From Candidatus Syntrophosphaera thermopropionivorans (GTDB lineage: Bacteria > Cloacimonadota > Cloacimonadia > Cloacimonadales > Cloacimonadaceae): 64,000 nt of DNA. Below, in pieces: positions 8,731 to 18,506 of the stretch (within the stretch, counting starts at the first letter, position 1; every line of letters begins with the position of its first letter). The translations under genes and the position numbers were made by a program. The stretch lies in NCBI RefSeq assembly GCF_004353895.1, contig NZ_SMOG01000001.1:62001-126000 (forward strand). Reading direction: 5' to 3'. Under the pieces are notes generated by a model. It was not told the origin of the DNA. It did no database searches and saw only the letters and a list, made by a program, of their open reading frames with translations.

Positions 8731-9342
8731 ATGAAGAATCCTCGCTTTATTCTTATATTAGTCTTGGTGTTATTTTCGTTATCTTGCTCTAAAAAAACGA
8801 CAGAACTAATTCAACTGGATGCACCGATATTTAATCCAGGAAGCGGGACTTATTTAGCTGGTCAAGCTATCTATATTACCTGTCCTGAGTATGGAGCATC
8901 CATATATTATACGGTTAATGGTTCTGATCCCACGCAAAATGATGTTTTATATGATAGACCGCTAATTATTCCGAATTTCTTTCCAGAGGGTGCTAATTCA
9001 GCCACCATTAAAGCCAGAGCATATAAAGAAGGATTTGATCCCAGTAATGTTTCTACTGCCACATATTTTGTATCTTATTATAATACTGTGGCAACTCCTA
9101 TTATTTCTCCAGTAGGTGGAAATATCACTACAGAAACAATTATAACTATTGTATGCCCAACTTATGAAGCACAGATATACTACACTCTTGATGGGACAGA
9201 ACCTACCCAGAATTCCATACATTATTCAGAAGGATTTACTATATCCCAAACAGGTGAAGTAACTCTTAAAGCCAGAGCTTTCAGGCAAAACTGGAATCCA
9301 AGTGAAATAGCCGTAGCAAACTATGTGGTAAGTAATCCCTGA
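8731..9342 (+). CDS. Lipoprotein with two chitobiase C-terminal-type (CHB_HEX_C) domains
   Basis: A 203-residue lipoprotein: the signal LILVLVLFSLSCSKK places the lipidated Cys near residue 19. It is otherwise made of two copies of an 80-residue immunoglobulin-like domain (about 30-113 and 118-203). Each copy has the CHB_HEX_C signature: PIFNPGSGTY or PIISPVGGNI, a short run ending ASIYYTVNGSDPTQN or AQIYYTLDGTEPTQN, then KARAYKEGFDPSNV or KARAFRQNWNPSEI. Such domains are usually accessory modules on surface enzymes; here no catalytic domain is attached. AGAGGTG precedes the ATG. The next gene, a secreted S41 peptidase, may be co-transcribed. Confidence 0.85.
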   Translation: MKNPRFILILVLVLFSLSCSKKTTELIQLDAPIFNPGSGTYLAGQAIYITCPEYGASIYYTVNGSDPTQNDVLYDRPLIIPNFFPEGANSATIKARAYKEGFDPSNVSTATYFVSYYNTVATPIISPVGGNITTETIITIVCPTYEAQIYYTLDGTEPTQNSIHYSEGFTISQTGEVTLKARAFRQNWNPSEIAVANYVVSNP

Positions 9343-9417
9343 TTGATAGGATAAATTATCTATCTTTATCAAAAGAACTTAGAACTACTGTAAAAAATTA
9401 AAGGACTAATCCATACT

Positions 9418-10935
9418 ATGAAAATCCAATTATGTTGGTGGTTAGTGATAGTATTTCTTTTTATCGGCATTCTTAATGCTACCACTGAATCTATATCTGC
9501 TGAGCTCTCATATAACATCTTTCAACAAGACTTTGACTTTTTTCAAAAGACCTTGCGAGAATCGCATCCCAATATCTATGCCAATTTACCCGAGCCAGAG
9601 TTTAATAAGCAAGTCAATCTTATAATAGAAGAATTAGCCACGGAAACAGATACCCTCCATTTTTTAGCCAAATTAAAACAGTTTTCTCATCTTTTAGGTG
9701 ATGCTCATACCGGTCCTTTTTATTACCAGAAGGAAACTCTATTTTATCCTATTGCAGTATGCTGGTTGAATGATAGCTGGTATATTAATGGAACGATGAA
9801 AGAATTAGCTGATAATATAGGAAGTAAAATAGTCAGCATAAATGGGAAAGATGCAGAGGAGTTTATGTCTACTTTGATGACCCTCTGCGGAGGCGAAAAT
9901 ATCTATTGGTTTCGTGAGTGTGCCGGGGATGTTATGCGTTATTCTTCCAATCTAAAATTATTAGATCTGGCAGTTGAGGATAATGATTTGCATTTGGTGG
10001 TAGAAAAAGAAGGACAAAAAAAAGAACTTATCCTGAAAGAAGTAGAAAATTGTAATTGGAGTATAGTTTCATTTAGCGATCTCACACAATATAAGATGGT
10101 TAATTATTGGGGGAAAGCATTAACTGCAGATGATATATATTATCTTCAGTTTAACCACTTTTCAGATACCAAGAGCGATAATTCCAAAGATGAGTTTTCC
10201 AACTGGAAGTCTTTTTTAGTTCAAACTTTTAGTACCATTGACAGTCTTAAATTACATAATCTGGTCATTGATTTACGAAATAACTTTGGTGGTAATTCTT
10301 TAATGGGAGATATTCTTCTTTCCTATTGTAAGTTACCAGATTCTTTAGCTACCTTTACCTGTGATTTATGTATCAGCGAATTGATGTTTAAGGATTATGA
10401 TATGGATTTAGAGGATATAAAAAAGATTCTTTCAGAAGAATTGAATAGAGAAATAGAAGATTTTATTTTGCCCTATGTTATCAAAGATATGGACAATGGA
10501 GTAAAAAAAGTATCAACGGAAGAATATTGTAATCAGCAAATAGGCTCTTTAAAAGAAACTAATATGCTAACTCCTCTTTTTGATGGGAAAATTATTATTC
10601 TAACGGGAAACAAAACCTTTAGTTCTGCCGTAATGTTTGCCACTATGTGTCAGGATAATGGATTAGCCACTATTTATGGAACACCCACAGGTGGGAAACC
10701 TTCTTGTTTTGGAGATATTTTATCCTTCACTTTACCCTATACAGCTATTCCATGTGGAGTTTCTCATAAATATTTTCGTCGTCCGGATTATACCAGAGAT
10801 CCCTCAGACAGTCTTTATCCAGATGTCTGGTTAGAGATTAAAGCTGAAGATTATTTTTCCGGGAAGGATTCTGTCTGGGAAAAAGTCAGAGAAGATATAA
10901 AAAATAATACAGTGCCTGAACCCAGAAAGCTTTAA
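9418..10935 (+). CDS. Exported S41-family (tail-specific/C-terminal processing) peptidase
   Basis: Serine peptidase of the S41 type, exported through an N-terminal signal (MKIQLCWWLVIVFLFIGIL, about residues 1-20). The catalytic core shows LVIDLRNNFGGNS near 278, followed by IIILTGNKTFSSAVMFATM near 390-408, where the Ser of FSSA is the expected nucleophile, and then GTPTGGKPS. A typical PDZ domain is not evident, so it resembles the tricorn/retinol-binding S41 subgroup more than CtpA. The length is 505 residues. It ends eight bases from the convergent rfbB gene. Its substrate is unknown. Confidence 0.85.
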   Translation: MKIQLCWWLVIVFLFIGILNATTESISAELSYNIFQQDFDFFQKTLRESHPNIYANLPEPEFNKQVNLIIEELATETDTLHFLAKLKQFSHLLGDAHTGPFYYQKETLFYPIAVCWLNDSWYINGTMKELADNIGSKIVSINGKDAEEFMSTLMTLCGGENIYWFRECAGDVMRYSSNLKLLDLAVEDNDLHLVVEKEGQKKELILKEVENCNWSIVSFSDLTQYKMVNYWGKALTADDIYYLQFNHFSDTKSDNSKDEFSNWKSFLVQTFSTIDSLKLHNLVIDLRNNFGGNSLMGDILLSYCKLPDSLATFTCDLCISELMFKDYDMDLEDIKKILSEELNREIEDFILPYVIKDMDNGVKKVSTEEYCNQQIGSLKETNMLTPLFDGKIIILTGNKTFSSAVMFATMCQDNGLATIYGTPTGGKPSCFGDILSFTLPYTAIPCGVSHKYFRRPDYTRDPSDSLYPDVWLEIKAEDYFSGKDSVWEKVREDIKNNTVPEPRKL

Positions 10936-10943
10936 TGAGAATT

Positions 10944-12032
10944 TCAGATGGTTGATTTATTATTTCTTCCCAGTCCCAATCTTTGTTGTTGATATTTCTT
11001 ATTTTGAATGTTTTTCCACCAGTCTTGATTTTCCAGATACCAGATAACTGTTTTACGAATTCCAGTATTAAAAGTTTCTTTAGGAGTCCAGCCTAATTCT
11101 TTCTGGATTTTAGTTGAATCTATAGCATAACGTAAATCGTGTCCAGGGCGGTCTGTTACATAAGTTATCAATTGTTTATAGGATTTCAACTCAGATGAAG
11201 GATGCAGTTCATCCAGAAGCTCACAGATAAGGTTTACAATGTCTATATTCCTCATCTCGTTATGTCCTCCGATATTATAAGTTTGACCTGGAGTTCCCTG
11301 TTGGATGATATAATTAATAGCTTCACAATGGTCTCGCACATACAGCCAATCTCTTACATTTAAGCCCTGACCATAAACAGGTAAAGGTTTGTGGTCAAGA
11401 CAATTAAGAATCATCAGAGGAATAAGTTTTTCTGGGAATTGATAAGGTCCATAATTATTGGAACAGTTAGAAATAGTAACAGGAAGTCCATAGGTGCGGT
11501 GCCAGGCTCTAACCAGATGGTCAGAACTTGCTTTGGAAGCAGAATAGGGTGAAGAAGGGTCATAGGGAGTGCTTTCTGTGAACAATCCTTCTTCTCCTAA
11601 AGAACCAAAGACTTCATCTGTAGAAATATGATGGAAGCGGAATTTCTTCTGAGTTTCTTTATCTAATTTTTGCCAGTAACGCAAAGCATTCTCCAAAAGC
11701 ACGGCAGTTCCGACAATGTTTGTATTTATAAACTCCATAGGACTATCAATAGACCTATCTACATGAGATTCAGCAGCAAAATTAACGATAGTGTCTGGCT
11801 GAAATTGTTCAAAGATAGAAGCTATTTTATCTGTATCAGCGATATCAACCTGTTCAAAGAAATAGCGATTGGGATATTTCTTTTCAATGTCCTTTAAACT
11901 TTCCAGATTTCCCGCATAGGTAAGTTTATCTATATTGAGAACATAACCAATGAAATCTGGGTTTTCAAATAGATGATGAATATAATTAGCACCAATAAAA
12001 CCTGCACCACCCGTGACAATTATGCGCTGCAT
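10944..12032 (-). CDS. rfbB: dTDP-glucose 4,6-dehydratase
   Basis: NAD-dependent extended short-chain dehydrogenase that converts dTDP-glucose to the 4-keto-6-deoxy sugar for deoxysugar synthesis (surface polysaccharide). The NAD motif is [14 protein letters not shown] at residues 8-21. [13 protein letters not shown] carries the catalytic Thr/Asp/Glu cluster, [11 protein letters not shown] carries the Tyr-Lys pair, and [13 protein letters not shown] is the family signature. The 362-residue length is normal. GGAGGG precedes the ATG. It follows parB with almost no gap, so it is probably the last gene of the rsmG-parA-parB run. No other rml genes are in the window. Confidence 0.95.
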   Translation of the reverse strand: MQRIIVTGGAGFIGANYIHHLFENPDFIGYVLNIDKLTYAGNLESLKDIEKKYPNRYFFEQVDIADTDKIASIFEQFQPDTIVNFAAESHVDRSIDSPMEFINTNIVGTAVLLENALRYWQKLDKETQKKFRFHHISTDEVFGSLGEEGLFTESTPYDPSSPYSASKASSDHLVRAWHRTYGLPVTISNCSNNYGPYQFPEKLIPLMILNCLDHKPLPVYGQGLNVRDWLYVRDHCEAINYIIQQGTPGQTYNIGGHNEMRNIDIVNLICELLDELHPSSELKSYKQLITYVTDRPGHDLRYAIDSTKIQKELGWTPKETFNTGIRKTVIWYLENQDWWKNIQNKKYQQQRLGLGRNNKSTI

Positions 12033-12033
12033 A

Positions 12034-12888
12034 TCAATCCCTCCGGAGAGTGTTTAATAGTTCTTTTAAATGTTTAAGTTCTTCTGGAGAAGAATATTCA
12101 AGGGTAATTTTTCCCTTTCCACCTCGTTCTTTCACTTTAACTTTCAACCCCAGAATTTTATGTAAATCCTTTTCCAGACTTTTCAATATCTCTGGATTGG
12201 TTTCTTGAGATTTCGGCTTTTCCTGTTGAGGCACAAAAGTCTTAGCTTTTTCTTCTGCCTGGCGAACAGTTAAATGATACTTGATAATATGTTGAGCAAA
12301 TAAAAGTTGATATTCAGGGTCAATACTTAAGATGGCACGTGCATGACCTGAACTAAGTTTCCCTTCCGAGACCAGAGCTTGGATTTCTACTGGTAGTTTA
12401 AGCAATCTGATACAATTAGAGATAGTGGGACGGTCTTTACCTACAATTTGAGCTATTTCTTGATGAGTGAGAGAGAAATCTTCTACCAGAGTTTGATAGG
12501 CACGGGCTTCTTCTATAGGGTCTAAATCTTTTCTCTGAATGTTTTCCACTATAGCAAGTTGGAGCTGTTCTTTTTTATCTACACTACGTATAACTACTGG
12601 AACCGAGTCCAGTCCTGCCAGTTTTGCTGCCTGTAATCTGCGTTCTCCAGCTATGAGTTCATAATCTGAACCGGCAGTTTTATTCACAATTATCGGCTGG
12701 ATGATACCATTAGCTTTAATAGATTCTGCCAGTTCCATCAAGCTTTCATCGTCTATCACCAGTCTTGGCTGTAAGGGATTGCGCTTTATTCGCTCAATAG
12801 GTAGGGTACTCAAATGAGCCTTGAGGTCTTCTCTTTCCTCTTTATCGGGAATTAAAGCACTTAAGCCTCGTCCAAGATGTTCTTTCAT
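12034..12888 (-). CDS. parB: Chromosome partitioning protein ParB
   Basis: CTPase and parS-binding protein for chromosome segregation. It begins with the conserved [10 protein letters not shown] tail and has the ParB/Srx domain with IQPIIVNK and [13 protein letters not shown] (box II, CTP/arginine patch), then the helix-turn-helix region [19 protein letters not shown]. The C-terminal dimerisation part is short. The length is 284 residues. Its ATG overlaps the parA stop (ATGA). Chromosomal parAB near dnaA and rsmG is a widespread origin-proximal arrangement. Confidence 0.96.
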   Translation of the reverse strand: MKEHLGRGLSALIPDKEEREDLKAHLSTLPIERIKRNPLQPRLVIDDESLMELAESIKANGIIQPIIVNKTAGSDYELIAGERRLQAAKLAGLDSVPVVIRSVDKKEQLQLAIVENIQRKDLDPIEEARAYQTLVEDFSLTHQEIAQIVGKDRPTISNCIRLLKLPVEIQALVSEGKLSSGHARAILSIDPEYQLLFAQHIIKYHLTVRQAEEKAKTFVPQQEKPKSQETNPEILKSLEKDLHKILGLKVKVKERGGKGKITLEYSSPEELKHLKELLNTLRRD

Positions 12889-13652
12889 TCCTGTGTCCTT
12901 TCAATAATTTCGGTGGCAAGATTGAGATAACTCATAGCCCCAGGAGAGCGGATATCATATAAAAATATAGGTTTACCAAAACTGGGAGCTTCGGTTAGCT
13001 TGATGTTACGCGGAATAATTGTGCGGAAAACCTTCTCTTTAAAATAGTGTCGCACCTCTTTGGCTACTTGTAAGGAAAGATTTACTCTCCGGTCAAACAT
13101 CGTTAAAAGAACGCCAATGATATTGACACTCGGATTTATATTTTTCTGAATCAATCGGATAGTGGAAAGTAGCTGACTGACGCCTTCCAAAGCATAATAT
13201 TCACACTGGATAGGAACTAAGAGGTCTGTTGCAGCGGTTAAAGCATTTACGGTTAAAAGTCCAAGAGAAGGAGGACAATCTATGATGATATATTCGTATT
13301 GATTTAAAACAGGTTGGAGGGCTTCTCTTAGTTTTTGTTCTCTGGCAAATTCATGAACCAGTTCAATTTCTGCTCCAGTGAGGTCTATGTTTCCAGGGAC
13401 ACACCAGAGATTATCTGTTTCCGTAGGAAGAACTGTCTCCGTGATAGGGACTTTACCAATTAAAGCATCATAGATTTGCAAAGAAAGGTTATCTTTATCT
13501 ATACCTACTCCACTGGTGGCATTACCCTGAGGATCAAAATCTACCAGTAAGGTCTTTTTTTCCAGCACTGCCAATCCAGCAGCAAGATTAACGGCAGTAG
13601 TGGTTTTTCCCACTCCTCCCTTTTGGTTAACTATTGTAATTATTTTAGCCAT
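12885..13652 (-). CDS. parA: Chromosome partitioning ATPase ParA (Soj)
   Basis: Deviant Walker-A ATPase that drives ParB-parS segregation. [16 protein letters not shown] at residues 9-24 carries the signature lysine. [11 protein letters not shown] (about 39-49) and [16 protein letters not shown] (about 115-130) complete the nucleotide site. The 255-residue length without an N-terminal DNA-binding extension marks it as the chromosomal type and not the plasmid ParA type. It lies between rsmG and parB. Confidence 0.97.
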   Translation of the reverse strand: MAKIITIVNQKGGVGKTTTAVNLAAGLAVLEKKTLLVDFDPQGNATSGVGIDKDNLSLQIYDALIGKVPITETVLPTETDNLWCVPGNIDLTGAEIELVHEFAREQKLREALQPVLNQYEYIIIDCPPSLGLLTVNALTAATDLLVPIQCEYYALEGVSQLLSTIRLIQKNINPSVNIIGVLLTMFDRRVNLSLQVAKEVRHYFKEKVFRTIIPRNIKLTEAPSFGKPIFLYDIRSPGAMSYLNLATEIIERTQE

Positions 13653-13674
13653 AGTATATTATATTTAGTTTTTA

Positions 13675-14298
13675 TTATCTGAGCATAGATGGTGCAAGAG
13701 CATAAATAACACGTCTACCATAGGATAAATCTTCTTTTATTAGCTCTCTCGGGTTTAAGGCAGCTATATCACTATAATCCTTAGCCTTATAAAGAAGCAT
13801 CATTCCTTCTGGTTTAAGCAATCTTTTTATTGGTCCAAAGTAGCGTTTTTCCATTTTTACCGCACGGCAGAGCAGGTAATCAAATTTTTCATCCGTATCA
13901 TAATCTTCCAGACGACTACATATTGATTCACAATCAGATAACTCCATTTTAAGAATCATTTCACTGGTGGCTCTTACTCTTTTATGAATAGAATCTATGA
14001 GCACCATCTTGCAAGAAGGAACCGCCAGTTTAACTGGAATTCCTGGTAAACCACCACCCGAACCAAAATCCATTATTTTCTTATTTGAAAAATCAATAAC
14101 TTTTAAAGGAAGAAGACTGTCAAGAAAATGGTGAGTCCACAGGTTAGAAACAGGAGTGGCACGAGAAAACAAATTGATATGTTGATTATATTCAATTAGT
14201 AACTGATAATACTTTTCAAATCTGGAAATAATCGTATCTATATCTGAAAGCTTAAGTTCTTGCAAAAATTGAATGAATTCTTCTTTTTCCTTGATCAT
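13675..14298 (-). CDS. rsmG: 16S rRNA (guanine527-N7)-methyltransferase
   Basis: SAM-dependent methyltransferase of G527 in 16S rRNA (GidB). The SAM-binding motif is IMDFGSGGGLPGIPVKL near residue 82, followed by VLIDSIHKRVRATSEM. NLFSRATPVSNLWTHHFLDSL near 43 is the typical N-terminal signature. The start is ATG 14298-14296, overlapping the upstream TGA as TGATG, so it is coupled; a TTG one codon earlier is less likely. The length is 207 residues. Its place beside parA is the classic origin-proximal order. Confidence 0.94.
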   Translation of the reverse strand: MIKEKEEFIQFLQELKLSDIDTIISRFEKYYQLLIEYNQHINLFSRATPVSNLWTHHFLDSLLPLKVIDFSNKKIMDFGSGGGLPGIPVKLAVPSCKMVLIDSIHKRVRATSEMILKMELSDCESICSRLEDYDTDEKFDYLLCRAVKMEKRYFGPIKRLLKPEGMMLLYKAKDYSDIAALNPRELIKEDLSYGRRVIYALAPSMLR

Positions 14299-16787
14299 CA
14301 ATTTATTTCTGGAGGGAGATTACGAAGCAAAGCTTGAACTAAGAACGAAGTGTCGTCTTTCATCAGCATTAATGCTTCCCGAGCAGAGGGATGTTTAATC
14401 TGTTTTAAGGACCTGGCGGCAAGATAACGAAATCTCTCACTGGGATGATGGATATAGTTTTTAAGCAGATTCACACTTTTTTCACTATTTATAGCACCCA
14501 AAACGGAAATACAGGTAGTTTCATATTTTTTCTGATTTAGAAGTCTCTCAACATAATCTAAGAGCAAGGTATCTCCCGTTTCAGCAATTAGAGAGAGTGC
14601 ATTCTTTGCTGCTAAACTATCTTCTATATCTATCACTTTATATAGTTCCTGGATAAATTTTGGAGATTTAGCTGCCAGAGTTTCCAGAGCACGGTATTCA
14701 AGTGAAGATTGAGTATTAATTTTATTAGAGATAATAAAGGGGATAGCTTCATCTGCTCGTTGAACCAAGATTTCACGACCTTTTTGAACTCTTTTAACGG
14801 CAGAACCAACTTCCCATTCTGAAGCAGCGGCAAATATTTCTTCTATTTTATCTGTTTCTTTAGGTAATGGTGCTTCTTCAGACAGCTTTTCTATTTCAGT
14901 TTTAGTTGTTCTATTCAATTCTATATCCCGACCTATACCATAGGTTCCACTATACCAGCTGCTATTATTAGCCTTTAGAGTGTCTGGATAGGTATCAGTT
15001 CCACCTGCATCAAGAAATAGACCTATTCCACCAGTGCTACGAGAGTAATTGGCATAGCCGTAATTTTGTGGATATTGCCGTTCATAGCGGTCATCACCAC
15101 ATTTATCAATAAAAATTCCCACAGAATTAGTTAATCCGAGACCATTTCCACCAGGAATGGAATAAGCATCATTTCCCGAACTATCTATAAAGATACCTAA
15201 AGCCCAATCGTGACCTGCACCCTGTCCAGGTCCATTTCTACTATAGTAAGCATCATCGCCAGATTCATCAAGTAAGAAACCACAGGCAAGATGAATACCA
15301 GAACCTTGAGGATAGTAGACTGTATTATAGACATCATTTCCAGATATATCAATCAATAGACCTGTTGCATACCAGTAACCTGAACCTTGAGCATAAACTC
15401 CACCCAGATATTTATCATTGCCCTTACTATCAAAAAGTAAACCTAACCCTCCTGCCATATCAGGACGGAGACCAAAACCCATACCTTGTCCCAAGGTTAG
15501 ATAATCCAGAGGCATTAGCGGTTCGTGAAAATATTTTCCTCCCAGATAATAGACATCTGCTCCGGAAAAATCCAGAATTGCACCTGTACCATAAGTGCTG
15601 CCGAAACCTTGTGCCATGCAAGTGGCTTTATAGCTATCATTGCCTTCAAAATCAATTATAGCTGCCAAGCCAAACATTGCTGCTCCCTGAGAGAATAGAC
15701 CACTTTGATAGAAATCATCGCCAGATTTATCTTGATGAAGATTTATCCCTGTAAAAGAAGCAAAAGAAAAATCGCCCGTCTGATAAATATCATCTCCACT
15801 TAAATCCAGTGAATAACCAAAACCATATTCACTGCAAAACATAGAAGCAATATCAGGATTTCTATACAGGTCATTTCCTTGAAGGTCAATAAAGATATAA
15901 AAGGGATTATCCAGACTGGTTTTAAGCTCAATTTCATAACGGTCATTTCCCGCTGGGTCAAGCAAAAAACAAATAGGAGAAAGTTTTTTATCCTTATAGA
16001 CATCATCTGCCTTAGTTCCAATAATCATATAACCAGAATCTGTTCGCTTAATGATGGGGCTTTTATTATTAAACTTCAAGGTGTTGCAATGTTCAGCTAA
16101 AGCGTCAGAAAGAGCGAGAAATTTTATTCCAGATTGTAAAAGCAGGTCAAAATGCAAACGGGAGAATTCCTTTTCCAGCTTCTCTATATTTAGTTTGCTA
16201 TATTCAGGAAGATTCTTTTGGGCAAAGTAGGATTTATAGGTAAGAGTATCTTCTGCTTCAATGAACTGCCACAACCAGTAACTTTGGAATTCCATAAGCC
16301 TGTTTCTATTCACATCGCGTGTAACTTGATTAAATTCCTCTTTAAAATTCTTTAGATGTGCATCCAGCCATTTAAATATATCTTCAGGCTTTTGTACTTC
16401 TTTTTTTAACTGGCTATTATAAACTGATTTAGCCGAGGGATAAAGCGTAGTAAATTGATAAGGATTGAGATTGAAAGCAATGCCTCCTAATTCACGAAGC
16501 AATTGTTCCAATTCACCACTTTCTGAGGAATCACACAATTCTTTAATATGCTGTATGTCTTCCAGAGCTAACCAGGGATTCTGTAATTGATTTAACTGCC
16601 AGTTTAATTTATATTTAGTGCTTAAATCCCAGTCCTTTTCAAACTTTAAAGAATTAGAAGTTAATCCTGCAGAATCAAGCATATCAACCAATTGTGCTAT
16701 CTCTGCAGTAGAAAGAATTCCCGAGGTGTCAGCAAAGAATATACTGACGGAAAGAAGGAAGAGTATAAAAAAGATGAACCGACGCAT
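14298..16787 (-). CDS. Large exported protein with about 13 G-(N/D)-D-x-Y repeats and C-terminal HEAT-like repeats
   Basis: I do not recognise a named family. From ATG 16787 (AAGGAG seven bases upstream) it has a signal peptide (MRRFIFFILFLLSVSIFFA), then about 230 residues of helical sequence. A long central region (about 255-620) follows in which a motif of the form SGNDxY or SGDDxY recurs some thirteen times, 22-40 residues apart, alternating with QG-G-G-rich strands and LxD. Examples are LSGDDIYQ, FEGNDSYK, SKGNDKYL, ISGNDVYN, ESGDDAYY and KCGDDRYE. This suggests a beta-solenoid or calcium-binding roll. The last 170 residues form HEAT-like helical pairs (for example HPSERFRYLAARSLKQIKHP). 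The length is 829 residues. It is coupled to rsmG by overlap. Confidence 0.75.
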   Translation of the reverse strand: MRRFIFFILFLLSVSIFFADTSGILSTAEIAQLVDMLDSAGLTSNSLKFEKDWDLSTKYKLNWQLNQLQNPWLALEDIQHIKELCDSSESGELEQLLRELGGIAFNLNPYQFTTLYPSAKSVYNSQLKKEVQKPEDIFKWLDAHLKNFKEEFNQVTRDVNRNRLMEFQSYWLWQFIEAEDTLTYKSYFAQKNLPEYSKLNIEKLEKEFSRLHFDLLLQSGIKFLALSDALAEHCNTLKFNNKSPIIKRTDSGYMIIGTKADDVYKDKKLSPICFLLDPAGNDRYEIELKTSLDNPFYIFIDLQGNDLYRNPDIASMFCSEYGFGYSLDLSGDDIYQTGDFSFASFTGINLHQDKSGDDFYQSGLFSQGAAMFGLAAIIDFEGNDSYKATCMAQGFGSTYGTGAILDFSGADVYYLGGKYFHEPLMPLDYLTLGQGMGFGLRPDMAGGLGLLFDSKGNDKYLGGVYAQGSGYWYATGLLIDISGNDVYNTVYYPQGSGIHLACGFLLDESGDDAYYSRNGPGQGAGHDWALGIFIDSSGNDAYSIPGGNGLGLTNSVGIFIDKCGDDRYERQYPQNYGYANYSRSTGGIGLFLDAGGTDTYPDTLKANNSSWYSGTYGIGRDIELNRTTKTEIEKLSEEAPLPKETDKIEEIFAAASEWEVGSAVKRVQKGREILVQRADEAIPFIISNKINTQSSLEYRALETLAAKSPKFIQELYKVIDIEDSLAAKNALSLIAETGDTLLLDYVERLLNQKKYETTCISVLGAINSEKSVNLLKNYIHHPSERFRYLAARSLKQIKHPSAREALMLMKDDTSFLVQALLRNLPPEIN

Positions 16788-16845
16788 AAAAAAGCTCCTT
16801 ATCATAAAACATTTAATAAGGAGCCTGAATTTGTGTCAATAACAA

Positions 16846-17457
16846 TCAGCTTCTAAGCTTAGCAGTTAACTGGGCAACATATCTTCCTTGATAACGAGCA
16901 CCATCCAATTCTATGGGAGAAGGCATATGAGAATTATCCCCTCTTACAATGGTAGAAGCTCCATAAGGAGAGCCACCAACAATTTCATCCATTGTGGTTT
17001 GACCATCAAAAGTATAGGGCAAGCCTGCTATAATCATCCCATGATGAAGTAAGGTTATCATAAAGCTCAAGATAGTTGATTCCTGCCCTCCATGTTGAGT
17101 GTTTGTACTGGTAAAAACAGCACCAACTTTTCCTACTAAAGAATGACGAGCCCAGAGCTGTCCTGTGGCATCAAGAAAAGTCTTCATTTGAGCTGACATA
17201 TTACCAAAACGAGTGGGAGTGCCAAAGATAATCGCATCTGCGTCAGCTAAATCTTGAACATCTGCTACGGGAATATGTTCAAATTTCTTTTGAGCTTCCG
17301 TTGCTTGCATCCTTTCTAAAATCTCAGGGGACAAAGTTTCTGGCACCCTTCTTAAAATCACTTCCGTTCCAGGAACACTCTGTGCTCCCTCTGCTTCTGC
17401 TTTTGCCATTTCATAGATATGTCCATAGGTGGAATAAAAAAGCACTAATATCTTCAT
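16846..17457 (-). CDS. wrbA: NAD(P)H:quinone oxidoreductase, WrbA type
   Basis: Flavodoxin-like FMN enzyme reducing quinones by two electrons. The FMN phosphate loop is [12 protein letters not shown] (residues 7-18). [23 protein letters not shown] near 75-97 and [17 protein letters not shown] near 111-127 are hallmark WrbA motifs. The 203-residue length fits. The ribosome site is strong (GAGGAGG before the ATG). It is transcribed away from the ECF operon and appears monocistronic. Confidence 0.95.
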   Translation of the reverse strand: MKILVLFYSTYGHIYEMAKAEAEGAQSVPGTEVILRRVPETLSPEILERMQATEAQKKFEHIPVADVQDLADADAIIFGTPTRFGNMSAQMKTFLDATGQLWARHSLVGKVGAVFTSTNTQHGGQESTILSFMITLLHHGMIIAGLPYTFDGQTTMDEIVGGSPYGASTIVRGDNSHMPSPIELDGARYQGRYVAQLTAKLRS

Positions 17458-17963
17458 TTTATCAACCTCCTCTTATAGCAAAATAGTAACCGGAATAGCA
17501 TCATTGTCCAAGAGAAAAATTCACCCTTCCTTTTAAATAAACCAGGATAATAGTAACAATTTGCGATAGATATATAATTATTAGTGTTGTTCAAAAACAT
17601 TCAGCTTTATATTATCAAATGTATAACACTTTTCTTTTTTTATTGGCTCTCTCTTGGCTCTTTCTTAGCTCTTTTGCTAAGAAACAGGAAAGAAATAGAA
17701 AGGAGGGGAAAATAATTTTCTAACGAATAGTCAATAAAATAACCTATTGATTGAGGGAAAGATAATTACCAGGAAGAAAACCGCAGTTACCTTAATGAGA
17801 CCTAATGTGCTAAGCTGAACTTTTTCCAGGCTAACCTATTCAAACTTAAGATAAATAGCAAATAAAAAGAGAAAGTGCAAGAGACCAAATATCTTGACAT
17901 CATTTCTAAAGGATAATTTGAAGGGTCTAATCCCTTTTTGGCTAAAAATTATAAGGTAATATA
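17458..17963. other. Gene-free divergent region between wrbA and the ECF sigma operon
   Basis: About 500 bases with no gene. It holds the 11-bp-phased array at 17643-17686 described separately. A TTGACA lies at about 17895, but no -10 is well spaced from it. An ECF-type promoter for the sigma operon is expected between 17820 and 17950; I cannot place it by eye. Confidence 0.6.
17643..17686 (+). repeat. 11-bp-phased direct repeats ending in an inverted unit (array 1)
   Basis: Three consecutive 11-base units: TTGGCTCTCTC (17643), TTGGCTCTTTC (17654), TTAGCTCTTTT (17665). The last unit forms a perfect 9-bp inverted repeat with the next one: TTTCTTAGC at 17661-17669 and GCTAAGAAA at 17676-17684, with a six-base centre. 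The 10-mer CAGGAAAGAA follows at 17685 and also follows array 3 at 49326. It lies about 280 bases upstream of the ECF sigma gene. Confidence 0.75.
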
Positions 17964-18461
17964 ATGAAAAAAGAGCAGTTCCCAGAATTCTTAAAAGCTA
18001 ATGAGAAAAGGATATATAACTATTTGCTTTCCCTTTTAGGGGATGAAAGCGATGCTAATGATGTTGCGCAAATGGTCTTTCTATCCTTTTACGAACATAT
18101 TGATAATATAGATGAATCTACTGCTCTTTCCTATCTGTATCGCATTGCTCATAATAAAAGTATGACCTATCTGAAACAGAAGAATCGTTATGTTAATTTT
18201 GAGCCTCAATCCTTTGAACAAATGCAAGATCGCAGCAATAAGGTTAATGAGAAAGATTATTCCTTACTTCATTCAGCCATTAAAGAACTTCCACCCCGAT
18301 TAGCCAGTGTTATTCAACTGCAATACTTTGATAAACTTAGCTATAAAGAAATAGCAGAAAAATTGGGCATAAGTGTAAAAGCTGTAGAATCATTATTGGT
18401 AAGAGCTAAGAAACGACTGCGGAAAAAATTAATGAAGGATAGAATGGAAGGAAGGGTATAG
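17964..18461 (+). CDS. ECF-type RNA polymerase sigma factor
   Basis: A 165-residue group IV sigma factor. Region 2 (about residues 10-80) has NYLLSLLGDESDANDVAQMVFLSFY and LYRIAHNKSMTYLKQK. Region 4 (about 110-160) has LPPRLASVIQLQYFDKLSYKEIAEKLGI and VKAVESLLVRAKKRLRKKL, the -35-binding helix-turn-helix. There is no region 1 or 3. It is followed by a zinc-finger anti-sigma gene and two periplasmic stress genes, so it probably controls an envelope- or metal-stress regulon, including its own operon. Confidence 0.95.
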   Translation: MKKEQFPEFLKANEKRIYNYLLSLLGDESDANDVAQMVFLSFYEHIDNIDESTALSYLYRIAHNKSMTYLKQKNRYVNFEPQSFEQMQDRSNKVNEKDYSLLHSAIKELPPRLASVIQLQYFDKLSYKEIAEKLGISVKAVESLLVRAKKRLRKKLMKDRMEGRV

Positions 18462-18506
18462 AGTTATGAAAAAGATTAAAAGAATGAAATTTGTAAAGAG
18501 GCAACC

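Noticed and set aside
12034-14301. parS site near parAB
   Set aside because: I looked for sequences like TGTTTCACGTGAAACA; the only ACGTG matches lack the flanking symmetry. parS probably lies outside the window.
15365-15661. 98-residue plus-strand frame inside the repeat protein
   Set aside because: It arises from the complementary strand of the repeated G-N-D-x-Y codons.
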